Source: Rhizobium sp. (GTDB taxonomy: Bacteria; Pseudomonadota; Alphaproteobacteria; Rhizobiales; Rhizobiaceae). Taken from it: a stretch of 64,000 nucleotides of DNA. Where the stretch lies: NCBI GenBank assembly GCA_002796995.1, contig PEKW01000001.1, positions 117,504-181,503 on the forward strand, given 5' to 3'. The number at the start of each line of letters is the position of its first letter. The stretch's first letter is position 1. The notes under the pieces were generated by a model. The model made no database searches. It saw nothing but the letters and a program-made list of their open reading frames with translations, and was not told the DNA's origin. The translations under genes were made by a program, and so were the position numbers. Below are positions 29,740 through 39,217 of the stretch, one piece after another.

Positions 29740-31155
29740 TCATGCCTCCCGTCGATGAAGTGTCACCGGCAGCCCGCCCTTGGGACGCAGCGTCAGGCGG
29801 CAGAGCGGCTCGACCTTGTGGTCCTGGCGAAGCCGCAGGCTGAATTTCTGTGCGAGGATGGCGAGGCACAGGATCGCCTCCGTCTCGCCGAAATGCTGGC
29901 CGGGGCAGACGCGCGGTCCGCTGGCAAAGGGAATGAAGCTGTAGGGCTTCGGCCGGTTGTCGCCGAGAAAGCGCTCCGGCTTGAAGTGATGCGGCTTGTC
30001 GAACAGGCTCGGCGTCCGGTGCAGCAGCCATGGCACGATCAGGACCAGCGAGGCGGGCTCGACGTCGATATTGCCGATCCGGTCCTTCTCCTTGGTCTGG
30101 CGGGCGAGGATCGGCACCGGAGGATAGAGCCTGAGCGTCTCGTTGATCACCGCGCGGCACCAGTCCAGCTTGGGCACATCGTCGATCGTCGGCACGCGGT
30201 CGCCGCAGACGCGGGCGATCTCGTCATGCAATTCCTTCTCGACCCAGCTCGCCTGCGACAGTAGGTACCAGGCCCAGGTGAGGGTGGCGGCTGTCGTCTC
30301 GTGACCGGCCATGAAGATCGTCGCTGCTTCGTTGCGCAGCGCCACCACGTCGAGATTGAGCTCCGGATTGCGCTGCTGGCGGCGGATCAGCAGTTCGACC
30401 ATGGAACTGTGATCGCCGAGGCCGGCGAGGTGATCCTCGACCACCTTGTCGATCAGGCCATGGATGCGCTTGACCGACCGGCGCAGCGAGGGCGTGCGCA
30501 GCACCGGCAGACCTTCGTCGAAGCCGATGAAATAGCCGAGATTCACCGAATCGATCAGCGCCTGGTAGCTGGAGAAACTGTCGGTGATGGCATCGGCGCT
30601 CTCGCGGCCGAGCTGGTTGCCGAACACGCTGCGCGAGATGATCTCGGCGGTCAGGCCCGCCATTTCGTGCAGCACGTTGATCTCCGTGCCGTCGGGCATG
30701 GAGTTCCAGCGCTCGACCATCTCGCTCGCCGTCTTCTCCATCACTGGGCCGAAGGCCGGCACCCGGTTGCGATGGACGATGTCATTGACCAGCGAGCGGC
30801 GCTGCTTCCAGGTTTCGCCGTCGGAAATGAACAGGCCGTCGCCCAGCAGATATTCCAGTGCCCGTCGCATCTGCGGGGACTTGCGCTCGAAATTGTCGTG
30901 GCGATTGACGACCACGTAGCGGATCAGGTCGGGCGAATTGACCAGGACGATCTGACGGCCGAGGATCCGGATCGAGCTGACCTTCTCCTTGAAGTCGCCG
31001 ATTCGCCAAACCGACAGGAAGTCGGTGCGGGCCTGCAGGAGCAGGCTGAGCGGGCGGTTGGGCTTGCCATCGTAATAGTCGGCATGGGCCGGCTCGAAGT
31101 CGTGTCCTTCGAGTCTCTCGGAGATGTTGACGGGGCGCTGCAGCCAGCCGAGCAT
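29740..31155 (-). CDS. Cytochrome P450
   Basis: A 471-aa soluble haem monooxygenase. The I-helix oxygen-binding motif AGHETT is at residues 283-288, ExxR (ETLR) at 339-342, and the haem loop FASGPRVCPG at 410-419 with the Cys417 ligand. There is no membrane anchor. ATG 31155 is preferred to an upstream TTG. No ferredoxin or reductase gene is adjacent, so electrons must come from elsewhere. It is the first gene of an operon with the LpxL-type acyltransferase, hinting at fatty acid or lipid hydroxylation; that link is inference. Confidence 0.93.
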   Translation of the reverse strand: MLGWLQRPVNISERLEGHDFEPAHADYYDGKPNRPLSLLLQARTDFLSVWRIGDFKEKVSSIRILGRQIVLVNSPDLIRYVVVNRHDNFERKSPQMRRALEYLLGDGLFISDGETWKQRRSLVNDIVHRNRVPAFGPVMEKTASEMVERWNSMPDGTEINVLHEMAGLTAEIISRSVFGNQLGRESADAITDSFSSYQALIDSVNLGYFIGFDEGLPVLRTPSLRRSVKRIHGLIDKVVEDHLAGLGDHSSMVELLIRRQQRNPELNLDVVALRNEAATIFMAGHETTAATLTWAWYLLSQASWVEKELHDEIARVCGDRVPTIDDVPKLDWCRAVINETLRLYPPVPILARQTKEKDRIGNIDVEPASLVLIVPWLLHRTPSLFDKPHHFKPERFLGDNRPKPYSFIPFASGPRVCPGQHFGETEAILCLAILAQKFSLRLRQDHKVEPLCRLTLRPKGGLPVTLHRREA

Positions 31156-31252
31156 GATGTTCCGTTCCAAGAATAGAGCCGTGGAGGCGGTAGATCCCGC
31201 GGGCTAGCCTTAGCGGAAGTCCCGCGCCGGTCAATCCTCAAGCGTGGGAAAT

Positions 31253-31290
31253 GCCACAGCTCCCGGCCGGGTTGCCGGGAGCTGTGGCCG
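31253..31290 (-). terminator. Hairpin after the 31311 gene
   Basis: A perfect 15-bp stem (31253-31267 with 31274-31288) and six-base loop, 22 bp past the stop of the minus-strand secreted-protein gene. The T-tract is weak, so it may act as an RNA-stabilising hairpin. Confidence 0.65.
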
Positions 31291-31310
31291 GTTCGCGATC
31301 GTCGGTGGGA

Positions 31311-32510
31311 TTATTCTTCGTTGGCGGTGACGGAGACGCCGAGCAGGCCAGGCACACTCTCCGGCGCGCCCATCGCGGCACCCATGATCATCGGGAAGGG
31401 GACAGCCTTGTCGGGCTCGGCGGTCACCGTGAGGTTCTTCGGATCATCGATGAAGGCGTTGACGGCCTCGGAGACTTCGTTCTGCAGCGCGCCGAGCTTG
31501 GCCTGGGCGAGCAGGATCGGCAGCATGCCCTTGACCATCTGCGCCATCTGTTCGCCGTCGGATCCCTGCTGCTTGCCGGCATAGTCGAGACCGCGCTTGG
31601 TGATGCCGGCGTCCTCGAAGCTGATCTGCGCGCTCTGGAAGGACATCTGCTGCATCAGGCCGAACATGGCGATGCCTGCGGCCTGCTGGGCCTGCTCGTT
31701 GTTCGGATCGGCCTGCATGGTGCGGGCGGTTTCCTGCAGCTGCTTGACCAGTTCCATCGTGTAGCCGGAAAGGGCGAAGGACAGGGAGAGGCTGCCGACA
31801 TCGGCAAAGTCGAGCGTGTAGTCTTCGAGATTGATCGTGCCGGATGCCGGCTCCCAGTTGCCGCTGACGCTGATTTCGCCGTTGACCGTCTGCAGTCCGA
31901 GCGCGTTGATCGCATCCTTGCTCTTCGGGTCTTCGACGCTGGTGAGGTCCGCCGTGATGCCGGTGACGCTGCCCTCGAAGGAGAGCGAGCTCTCGTCGTC
32001 GGAGAGCGCCATCGTGCCGCTGGCTTCGGAGATGGCAAAAACCTGCTTGCCGTCGTTCGTCACGGTGATCGGGCCGCTATGGGCTTCCTCGTACATCATC
32101 ATCGAGGAGAGGCCTTCGCCCGCCGTGCTGCCGGGAACGACGACGCCGGCGAGGTAGAGATCCTTGACGTTGAAGCTGCTCTTCTCCTCGGTCACGTTGA
32201 CCTCAGGGAATTCGATGCGATCGATGTGATAGGCGCCGCCGTCTTCCTGCGTCACGTCCTGCAGCGTCAGATTGCCGAGCATCACCGATTTCTCGTTGGG
32301 GCCTGTGGCCGTGAAGGTCGTGCCCTTGAGGACGACGTCATTGCCGTTGACCTCGATCGATTCGGCCTTCAGCACGCCGCTGCCGGAGGCATAGGCGGCA
32401 TTGATCTTGGCGAGCAGGTCCTGACCGTCGATGGCGGCGAAGGCCTCGCCGGAGAGGGCGACGAAGGCGGCGCCTGCCATCAGAAGCCTGGTGGTGCGGA
32501 AATGGGTCAT
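31311..32510 (-). CDS. Secreted protein of unknown function, 399 aa
   Basis: Begins at ATG 32510, seven bases after AAAGGA. The signal peptide (residues 5-25, ending near GEAFAA) points to the periplasm. The mature part is acidic and mostly beta-rich, with few cysteines, and the last third includes FQSAQISFEDAGITKRGLDY, reminiscent of AsmA/DUF945-like proteins. I do not recognise a family with confidence. It is divergent from parC across a 207-bp spacer. Confidence 0.75.
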   Translation of the reverse strand: MTHFRTTRLLMAGAAFVALSGEAFAAIDGQDLLAKINAAYASGSGVLKAESIEVNGNDVVLKGTTFTATGPNEKSVMLGNLTLQDVTQEDGGAYHIDRIEFPEVNVTEEKSSFNVKDLYLAGVVVPGSTAGEGLSSMMMYEEAHSGPITVTNDGKQVFAISEASGTMALSDDESSLSFEGSVTGITADLTSVEDPKSKDAINALGLQTVNGEISVSGNWEPASGTINLEDYTLDFADVGSLSLSFALSGYTMELVKQLQETARTMQADPNNEQAQQAAGIAMFGLMQQMSFQSAQISFEDAGITKRGLDYAGKQQGSDGEQMAQMVKGMLPILLAQAKLGALQNEVSEAVNAFIDDPKNLTVTAEPDKAVPFPMIMGAAMGAPESVPGLLGVSVTANEE

Positions 32511-32717
32511 CAAACGGTCCTTTCGTGAAATCGGGGGGATTTCGCCACTGAAAATCATTGGTTCCTTTTATATGGGTCCGGTTGGAAACTTCCACAGCTT
32601 TCATTCGCCGGCAGCGATCCGCCGTCCTCTCGGTGACGATTGTCACACTCCCGGTAATCCACAGCCGGAATGCCGGGATTCCTTGCTGTTTACGGTGTTC
32701 TCGTCTAGTTGAGAGCC

Positions 32718-34994
32718 ATGGGGAAAAGTCTTATTCCGCCCGGTGACGGCGGCGACCACATTCAACCGATCGATCTGAAGGCGGCGCTCGAGGAGCGTTA
32801 TCTCGCCTATGCTCTGTCGACCATCATGCACCGGGCGCTGCCCGATGTGCGCGACGGGCTGAAGCCGGTGCATCGGCGCATCATCCACGCCATGAGCGAG
32901 ATGGGCATCCGTCCCAACTCGGCGTTCAAGAAATGCGCCCGTATCGTCGGTGACGTCATCGGTAAGTTCCACCCGCACGGCGACCAGTCGGTCTACGATG
33001 CGCTGGTGCGTCTGGCGCAGGATTTCTCGCAGCGTTATCCGGTGGTCGACGGGCAGGGCAATTTCGGCAATATCGACGGCGATTCGGCTGCCGCTTATCG
33101 TTACACCGAAGCGCGCATGACCGACGTCGCGGCGCTGCTGCTCGAGGGCATCGACCAGGATGCGGTCGACTTCCGCCCGACCTATAACGAGGAAGACGAC
33201 GAGCCGGTGGTTCTGCCGGGCGCCTTCCCGAACCTTCTGGCCAACGGCGCCTCCGGCATCGCGGTCGGCATGGCCACGTCGATCCCGCCGCACAATGCGC
33301 ATGAGATCTGCGACGCGGCGCTCTTCCTGATCAAGAATCCGGGCGCGACCGTCGAGGAACTGCTGGCCGATCCGGCCAACCCGCAGAGGGGCGGCATCGA
33401 GGGCCCCGACTTCCCGACCGGCGGCATTATCGTCGAGAGCCGCGAGAGCATGATCGAGACCTACCGCACAGGTCGCGGCGGTTTCCGCGTCCGTGCCCGG
33501 TGGGAGACCGAGGATCTCGGCCGCGGCGGCTACCAGATCGTCATAACGCAAATCCCGTTCCAGGTGCAGAAGTCGCGCCTGATCGAGAAGATCGCCGAAC
33601 TGCTGATCGCCCGCCGGCTGCCGCTGCTCGAGGACATTCGCGACGAATCGGCCGAGGACGTTCGTGTCGTGCTGGTGCCGAAGAGCCGGACCGTCGATCC
33701 GACCATCCTGATGGAATCGCTGTTCAAGCTGACCGAGCTCGAAAGCCGCATCCCGCTCAACATGAACGTGCTGAGCCAGGGCAAGGTGCCGAGGGTCATG
33801 GCCCTCAACGAAGTGCTGTCCGAATGGCTGGCGCATCGCAAGGACGTGCTCGTCCGCCGCTCGAAGTTCCGGCTGGCGGCGATCGACCGGCGGCTCGAGA
33901 TTCTCGGCGGCCTTCTCATCGCCTATCTCAACCTCGACGAGGTGATCCGCATCATCCGCGAGGAGGACGAGCCGAAGCCCGTGCTGATCGAGCGGTTCAC
34001 GCTGACCGACAACCAGGCCGAAGCCATCCTCAACATGCGGCTCAGGAACTTGCGCAAGCTCGAAGAGTTCGAGATCCGCAAGGAGCATGAGGCCCTGTCG
34101 GCGGAAAAGGCGGAAATCGAGTCGCTGCTCGCCTCCGACGAAAAGCTCTGGCAGACGGTTGCCTGGGAGATCGGCGAGGTCAAGAAGAAGTACGCCAAGG
34201 CGACCGAACTCGGCCGCCGCCGGACGACCTTCTCGAATGCGCCGGAAGCCGATATCGAGGCGATCCAGCAGGCGATGATCGAGAAGGAGCCGATCACCGT
34301 CGTCATCTCCGAAAAGGGCTGGATTCGTGCGCTGAAGGGCCACATTTCCGATACGTCGACGCTGACCTTCAAGGAAGGCGACGCGCTTCGCGTGGCGTTC
34401 CCGGCGCAGACCACGGACAAGATCCTGCTCATCACTACGGGCGGCAAGGTCTATACGCTGGGTGGCGACAAGCTGCCGGGCGGGCGCGGCCATGGCGAGC
34501 CTCTGCGCATCATGGTCGACATGGAAAACGACCAGGACGTGCTGACCGCCTTCGTTCATGTCCCGAGCCGCAGGCTTTTGATCGCCTCGACGGCCGGCAA
34601 CGGCTTCATCGTCGCCGAAAACGAGATCGTTGCCAATACCCGCAAGGGCAAGCAGGTGATGAATGTCGGCATGCCCGACGAGACGAAGCTCGTCGTTCCG
34701 GTGACCGGCGACCACGTCGCCGTGGTGGGCGAGAACCGCAAGATGGTGGTCTTCCCGCTGGAGCAGGTTCCCGAAATGACCCGCGGCAAGGGCGTCCGCC
34801 TGCAGCGCTACAAGGATGGCGGCATTGCCGACCTCAAGTGCTTCGCCATGGCCGACGGCCTGACCTGGGAAGACAGTGCGGCCCGCGTCTTCACAAAGAA
34901 CAAGGACGAGCTGATCGAGTGGCTGAGCGACCGCGCAGCCGCCGGACGGACGGTGCCGAAGGGTTTCCCGCGCAGCGGCAAGTTCTCCGGCTGA
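32718..34994 (+). CDS. parC: DNA topoisomerase IV subunit A
   Basis: A 758-aa type IIA topoisomerase breakage-reunion subunit that decatenates chromosomes with ParE. The quinolone-resistance region [20 protein letters not shown] is present, and the catalytic Tyr is in [11 protein letters not shown]. Coiled-coil residues (410-470) follow, then a C-terminal beta-pinwheel. ATG 32718 is preferred over a TTG nine bases earlier. Its ParE partner is not in the window. Distinguished from GyrA by the opening region and the absence of a long acidic tail. Confidence 0.94.
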   Translation: MGKSLIPPGDGGDHIQPIDLKAALEERYLAYALSTIMHRALPDVRDGLKPVHRRIIHAMSEMGIRPNSAFKKCARIVGDVIGKFHPHGDQSVYDALVRLAQDFSQRYPVVDGQGNFGNIDGDSAAAYRYTEARMTDVAALLLEGIDQDAVDFRPTYNEEDDEPVVLPGAFPNLLANGASGIAVGMATSIPPHNAHEICDAALFLIKNPGATVEELLADPANPQRGGIEGPDFPTGGIIVESRESMIETYRTGRGGFRVRARWETEDLGRGGYQIVITQIPFQVQKSRLIEKIAELLIARRLPLLEDIRDESAEDVRVVLVPKSRTVDPTILMESLFKLTELESRIPLNMNVLSQGKVPRVMALNEVLSEWLAHRKDVLVRRSKFRLAAIDRRLEILGGLLIAYLNLDEVIRIIREEDEPKPVLIERFTLTDNQAEAILNMRLRNLRKLEEFEIRKEHEALSAEKAEIESLLASDEKLWQTVAWEIGEVKKKYAKATELGRRRTTFSNAPEADIEAIQQAMIEKEPITVVISEKGWIRALKGHISDTSTLTFKEGDALRVAFPAQTTDKILLITTGGKVYTLGGDKLPGGRGHGEPLRIMVDMENDQDVLTAFVHVPSRRLLIASTAGNGFIVAENEIVANTRKGKQVMNVGMPDETKLVVPVTGDHVAVVGENRKMVVFPLEQVPEMTRGKGVRLQRYKDGGIADLKCFAMADGLTWEDSAARVFTKNKDELIEWLSDRAAAGRTVPKGFPRSGKFSG

Positions 34995-35004
34995 CCGAAC
35001 CGGA

Positions 35005-35394
35005 TCAGGACAGCGGAACGGTGTGATCCCTAAGGAAACGCGTAGCACCTTCCTCATCGATTTCGCCCGCCGCGACGGCGAGCACGAAGGCCACCACCGA
35101 CGCTTGGTCCGCGTCGATCAGTAAGCCGTTGATGTAGAGGAACGTGAACGCCGCCAGAAATCCGGTTCGCTTGTTGCCGTCGGAAAAGGGGTGGTTCCTG
35201 ACGATGCCGTAGAGATAAGCGGCTGCCAGTGCCAGAACGTCGCTTTCTCCATAAGCTGCCTTGTGAAGGGGCCGCGCAAGAGCGGCTTCGAGCGCGTTTT
35301 CGTCCTTGAGGCGGGGCAATCCTCCATGCTCCGCGAGTTGTTCACGGTGCATGACTTCCACGGCTTCACGGGAAAGCCACTTAGGCCCGCTCAT
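35005..35394 (-). CDS. doc: Doc-type toxin (Fic/DOC family)
   Basis: A 129-aa death-on-curing type toxin. The Fic motif HPFSDGNKRTG holds the catalytic His, Asp and the anion-hole residues; Doc-family members phosphorylate EF-Tu. Its ATG overlaps the antitoxin stop by four bases, the standard toxin-antitoxin layout. Intact catalytic residues suggest an active toxin. Confidence 0.93.
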   Translation of the reverse strand: MSGPKWLSREAVEVMHREQLAEHGGLPRLKDENALEAALARPLHKAAYGESDVLALAAAYLYGIVRNHPFSDGNKRTGFLAAFTFLYINGLLIDADQASVVAFVLAVAAGEIDEEGATRFLRDHTVPLS

Positions 35395-35612
35395 TTGGCC
35401 AATTCACGCAGAGCGATCCGGTATTTCTTCATGCCTTCGCGCGCTGCCTCCATCTGTTCGGCCAGATCTGCCGGCTCAGGCGTCAGGCGAATACCGCCAT
35501 CGGTCTCTTCGACGCCCAGTTTGTCCCCGGCCTTCAGGCCGAGGCGATCAAGGATCTCCTTGGGGATGATGATGCCTTCGGAATTCCCGATCTTGCGGAT
35601 GATGACGTTCAT
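35391..35612 (-). CDS. AbrB/MazE-type antitoxin
   Basis: A 73-aa protein with an N-terminal SpoVT-AbrB swapped-hairpin DNA-binding domain (RKIGNSEGIIIPKEILDRLGLKAGDKL) and a C-terminal helix expected to neutralise the toxin. It precedes doc and shares a four-base overlap. A palindrome overlaps its predicted -10 region, consistent with autoregulation. Pairing an AbrB antitoxin with Doc, rather than Phd, occurs in alphaproteobacteria. Confidence 0.9.
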   Translation of the reverse strand: MNVIIRKIGNSEGIIIPKEILDRLGLKAGDKLGVEETDGGIRLTPEPADLAEQMEAAREGMKKYRIALRELAK

Positions 35613-35626
35613 GGAAACGGTCCCTG

Positions 35627-35647
35627 TGTTGCAACGGCGTTATAACA
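35627..35647 (-). promoter_or_regulatory. Inverted repeat, likely antitoxin operator
   Basis: Imperfect palindrome TGTTATAAC-GCC-GTTGCAACA (7 of 9 arm positions pair), 15 bp before the antitoxin ATG. The TATAAC within it reads as a -10 box on the minus strand, so a bound protein would block RNA polymerase. Confidence 0.55.
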
Positions 35648-35777
35648 TGAGGCCGTAGGCTGGTAAAGATCGCGCCAAGGCTCCCGGTGCGGGACGCCGA
35701 CCGCTGCAATTGATCGCCGTCAAGGCGGCGCGCACTGGCGGGCCTAAGCTGCGACGCGCAAACGCAGGAGATAGTCC

Positions 35778-36878
35778 ATGCTGACACGACGCGGGATACT
35801 GGCAGGCGGGGCGGCGGTTCTGGCCCTTGGCGGGGCCGGGACGATGCTGTCCACCAGACTGGCGGCGGATCGCTACACCGCTTTCGCCGCGCTTCTGCGG
35901 GAACCCCTGAAACCATCCGGCGGGTCCCGCGATCTCATCCGCTATGCGACGCTCGCGGCGAGTGGGCACAACACCCAGCCCTGGCAGTTTCGCGAAAGCG
36001 CGCAGGCCATCGCCGTGACGCCCGATCTCTCGCGACGCACGCCGGTCGTCGATCCCGATGACCATCACCTCTATGTCAGCCTCGGCTGCGCGCTCGAGAA
36101 CCTGGTGATTGCGGCAGGGGCGATGGGGCGGCCGGGCGAAGTGACGGACATGGGCGAGGGCGGTGCCATCTTCACCTTCTCTTCACAGGCGGGAACGGCC
36201 GGTCCGACGGTCGGCGAACTGTTCCAGGCCATTCCGCTGCGCCAGTCGACGCGCAGCCTCTATGATGGAAAACCCGTATCCGCCAACCAACTTGAAAGGC
36301 TGACGAACGGAGCGGCGGTCGACGGTGTCGATATCGCTCTGATCACGCAGCGTCCGGCCATCGATCAGGTGCGCGACCTCGTCATCGCCGGCAATGACGC
36401 GCAGATGGCCGATCCCGCCTTCATCCGCGAACTCAAGGACTGGCTGCGCTTCAGCCCGTCGGCGGCCATGCGAAATGGCGACGGGCTCTACGCGCCGGCA
36501 AGCGGCAATCCGCCCTTGCCGGATTGGCTCGGACCCATCGCCTTCGACCTGGCGTTCAAGCCGAAGAGCGAAGCGGACAAATATGCGCGCCAGATGGATA
36601 GCTCGGCCGGTGTCGCCGTCTTCTCGGCACGGGAGGAAGGGCCGGCCGGGTGGATTGCCGTGGGGCGTGCCTGCCAGCGTTTCTGCCTGACCGCGACGGC
36701 GCTGGGCTTGAAGACCGCCTTCGTCAATCAGCCCGTCGAAGTGCCAGCGTTGCGCGATGACATGGCCGCATTGGCGCGCTTTGGCGCGCGCAGGCCCGAT
36801 ATCGTCCTGCGGTTCGGCCATGCGCCGGCAATGCCCTATTCGCCCCGCCGTCCGGTGGACGCGGTGCTCATGGCATGA
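35778..36878 (+). CDS. Acg-like nitroreductase-fold protein, Tat signal
   Basis: A 366-aa protein with a twin-arginine-like signal (LTRRGILAGGAAVLALGGAG). The segment AASGHNTQPWQFR, at about residues 55-67, is the FMN-binding motif of Acg-family nitroreductases, and the C-terminal ACQRFCLTATALGLKTAFVNQP region is the second half. Mycobacterial Acg binds FMN without clear activity, so the role is open. Export is unexpected for a flavin protein and would need Tat. The 3' end overlaps the convergent EamA gene by 11 bp. Confidence 0.83.
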   Translation: MLTRRGILAGGAAVLALGGAGTMLSTRLAADRYTAFAALLREPLKPSGGSRDLIRYATLAASGHNTQPWQFRESAQAIAVTPDLSRRTPVVDPDDHHLYVSLGCALENLVIAAGAMGRPGEVTDMGEGGAIFTFSSQAGTAGPTVGELFQAIPLRQSTRSLYDGKPVSANQLERLTNGAAVDGVDIALITQRPAIDQVRDLVIAGNDAQMADPAFIRELKDWLRFSPSAAMRNGDGLYAPASGNPPLPDWLGPIAFDLAFKPKSEADKYARQMDSSAGVAVFSAREEGPAGWIAVGRACQRFCLTATALGLKTAFVNQPVEVPALRDDMAALARFGARRPDIVLRFGHAPAMPYSPRRPVDAVLMA

Positions 36879-37773
36879 TGCCGGGACGTTGCGCAGCTGC
36901 GCGTCCGTTCTGGCGGGCGTGCAGGCCGACGAGGGAGTGCGCAAGCAAGGCGCCGACGATCAGCGTCCCGCCGAGCAGGGTCGCCGTCGACGGCACCTCG
37001 CGGAAGATCATCCACATCCAGACCGGTGCCAGCACTGTCTCCAGCAGGTAGAACATGCCGACTTCGGCGGCCGGCAGATAGCGCGGCGCGGTCGCCAGAA
37101 GCCAGAAGGCGACCGGCATCATCACCAGACCGTCGAGCAGGGCCCAGCCGGGAGACTGCATGGCAAAGACTTCGGGCCAGGCGAAGAACAGGCTGATGGC
37201 GGCGGGAATGGCCGAGGCGAGCAGCGGCACGAAACCCATCGCTTGTCCGGAGGCGCGCGCGGTGGTCAGGCCGGCTGCGATCAGGACGGCTGCGGTCAGG
37301 GCCAGCAGGTCGCCGAAGAAATGGCCGGCGGCGAGGCCGTCGCCGACGATCAGCACGACGCCCGCGACCATCGCGCCCATGGTGATCAGCGTCGATCGGC
37401 TCGGGACTTCCTTCATGAAGAGCCAGGACAGCAGCGCGGCGAACATCGGTGAGAACGCGACGATGAAGACGACATTGGCCGTCGTGGTGTGATAGACGGC
37501 GGCGACGAAGGCCATGGTGCTGAGGCCGTAGAACAAGCCGGCGAGCAGGCCCGCGCGGCCGGGCACGAACGCCTCGCGCCTGCCCATCACGAAGCGGATG
37601 ACCGCCATGGCAACGAGGGCGACGACGAGCGTGGACAGGCTGCGCAGGGCAAGCACCGGCCAGAGGTTGCCCTCGGTCAGACGCACGAGAGGAATGTCGA
37701 AGGACAGGAAGAGCCCGCCGGCCGTCGCGACGAGAAGGCCGGTGCGGCGCACGGCATGATGGTCTGGCGTCAT
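36868..37773 (-). CDS. EamA/DMT family transporter
   Basis: A 301-aa protein with about ten transmembrane helices in two EamA repeats (repeat 2 begins near residue 155). Members export amino acids or other metabolites. Start ATG 37773 overlaps the stop of bpt by four bases, so the two are coupled. C-terminal tail is rich in Arg/Gln. Substrate unknown. Confidence 0.9.
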   Translation of the reverse strand: MTPDHHAVRRTGLLVATAGGLFLSFDIPLVRLTEGNLWPVLALRSLSTLVVALVAMAVIRFVMGRREAFVPGRAGLLAGLFYGLSTMAFVAAVYHTTTANVVFIVAFSPMFAALLSWLFMKEVPSRSTLITMGAMVAGVVLIVGDGLAAGHFFGDLLALTAAVLIAAGLTTARASGQAMGFVPLLASAIPAAISLFFAWPEVFAMQSPGWALLDGLVMMPVAFWLLATAPRYLPAAEVGMFYLLETVLAPVWMWMIFREVPSTATLLGGTLIVGALLAHSLVGLHARQNGRAAAQRPGIMP

Positions 37774-38549
37774 CCTAGGTCCGAACGCTCATCGACATCA
37801 TTCGGCTGGTATCGTTCCCATCCCTGGTTGGTCAAGTGCTCCTGCGGCTGGAAGCGGGTCTTGTAGTCCATCTTGTGCGAACCCTTGACCCAGTAGCCGA
37901 GATAGACATGCGGCAGTCCGAGCGCCTTGGCGCGCTTGACGTGATCGAGCACCATCATCGTGCCGAGCGACCGCTTCACCATCGTCGGGTTGAAGAAGGA
38001 ATAGACCATCGACAGGCCGTCGCTCATCAGGTCGGAGAGCGCGACCGCAATCAGCTCGCCCTTCGGCTGCTGGCTGATGCCGTCGCCGGGGCTGCGGAGC
38101 CGGTATTCGATCAGGCGCGTCTGGACATGGGTGTCCTCGACCATGATGGCATAGTCGAGCGCCGACATGTCCGACATGCCGCCCTGCTGGTGGCGGTAGT
38201 CGAGATAGGTGCGGAACAGCGAGAACTGTTCGGTCGAGGGCTGGGCCGGGAAGACCGTCGAGATGACGTCTTTGTTGGCGGCCTGTACGCGCTTGAAGGC
38301 GCGTCCCGGCTCGAACTCGTCCACCAGGATGCGGACCGACACGCAGGCACGGCAGCCCTCGCAGGCCGGCCGGTAGGCGATGTTCTGCGAGCGGCGGAAC
38401 CCGCCTTGCGTCAGGAGGTCGTTCATCTCCGTCGCGCGCGGCCCGATCAGATGGGTGAAGACCTTGCGCTCCATCTCGCCCGCCAAGTAGGGGCACGGCG
38501 CGGGCGCCGTGAGGTAGAACTGCGGGGAGGGAGATGCCTGGGTGTTCAT
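37770..38549 (-). CDS. bpt: Aspartate/glutamate leucyltransferase (Bpt)
   Basis: A 259-aa tRNA-dependent transferase of the N-end rule that adds Leu (possibly Arg) to proteins with N-terminal Asp/Glu. The ATE N-domain cysteines CPYL...[11 protein letters not shown] and the C-domain [20 protein letters not shown] are clear. Length (about 250 aa) matches bacterial Bpt. Leucyl- versus arginyl-transfer is assigned by family, not by sequence. Confidence 0.92.
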   Translation of the reverse strand: MNTQASPSPQFYLTAPAPCPYLAGEMERKVFTHLIGPRATEMNDLLTQGGFRRSQNIAYRPACEGCRACVSVRILVDEFEPGRAFKRVQAANKDVISTVFPAQPSTEQFSLFRTYLDYRHQQGGMSDMSALDYAIMVEDTHVQTRLIEYRLRSPGDGISQQPKGELIAVALSDLMSDGLSMVYSFFNPTMVKRSLGTMMVLDHVKRAKALGLPHVYLGYWVKGSHKMDYKTRFQPQEHLTNQGWERYQPNDVDERSDLG

Positions 38550-38657
38550 CGTTCGCCGGTCAGGAGCCTCTCGCCACGAATATGCGCTTTAGCATGGCGC
38601 AAGATTGCAAAACGTCAACACTCCGTCACAAAACGATACGCGCCTTGTCCGGGAAGG

Positions 38658-38680
38658 CGTGGCGGGCGATGCCCGCCACG
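38658..38680 (-). terminator. Perfect 10-bp inverted repeat after RDD gene
   Basis: CGTGGCGGGC and its complement with a GAT loop, 7 bp beyond the minus-strand RDD gene stop. No T-run follows on that strand, so it is a weak terminator or an RNA-end protector. Confidence 0.55.
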
Positions 38681-38686
38681 GACGCG

Positions 38687-39145
38687 TCAGGCTGTGCGGA
38701 TCGTCGCCGTGCCGAGCAGCAGGTCGTGCACCAGGCGCGAGCGTTCGATGAACAGGCCGGCGAGAAGGATGAGCGGCGTCAGCACCGAGTTTAGGATCCA
38801 GAACAGCGCCAGATGGGCGATCGCCGTGACGAAATCGATGCGTCGTCCGTCGAGCCGCACCATGGCGATGCCCACGGCCCGCATGCCCGGCGTCGCCTGC
38901 GACGGTCCGGAGAGCGACAGGCCGAAATAGAGCCCGGCGACGATGAAGAACAGGATCGGATAGAGCAGGAAGCCGAGGCCGAGCGTCAGCACGCCGAGGA
39001 AGAAGACCAGGACGGCGGCCGGGACCCAGAGTGCCGCGACGATCAGATAGTCCATGAGAAAGGCGAAGACGCGGCGCGACAGCACGCCGCTATAGGCGCG
39101 CCAGTCCTCCGGTGCGGCATAGATCGGATTCGGGTCGAGGCTCAT
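38687..39145 (-). CDS. RDD family membrane protein
   Basis: A 152-aa protein with three to four transmembrane segments. The Arg and Asp residues that name the family are seen in SRRVFAFLMDYLIV and PGMRAVGIAMVRLDG. ATG 39145 follows GGAGACAACC. Some RDD proteins act as Na+/H+ exchangers; the role here is unknown. It lies downstream of hemB on the same strand, separated by 72 bp. Confidence 0.87.
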   Translation of the reverse strand: MSLDPNPIYAAPEDWRAYSGVLSRRVFAFLMDYLIVAALWVPAAVLVFFLGVLTLGLGFLLYPILFFIVAGLYFGLSLSGPSQATPGMRAVGIAMVRLDGRRIDFVTAIAHLALFWILNSVLTPLILLAGLFIERSRLVHDLLLGTATIRTA

Positions 39146-39217
39146 GGTTGTCTCCACAGATGTTTCGACTGTTCCATATGGGGAGAAGGAGCCGAAATAC
39201 AATCGGTCGAGCGGTCG

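Noticed and set aside
32643..35057. 804-codon minus-strand ORF
   Set aside because: Antisense to parC, full of low-complexity Asp/Arg/Gly with no domain; shadow of a high-GC gene.
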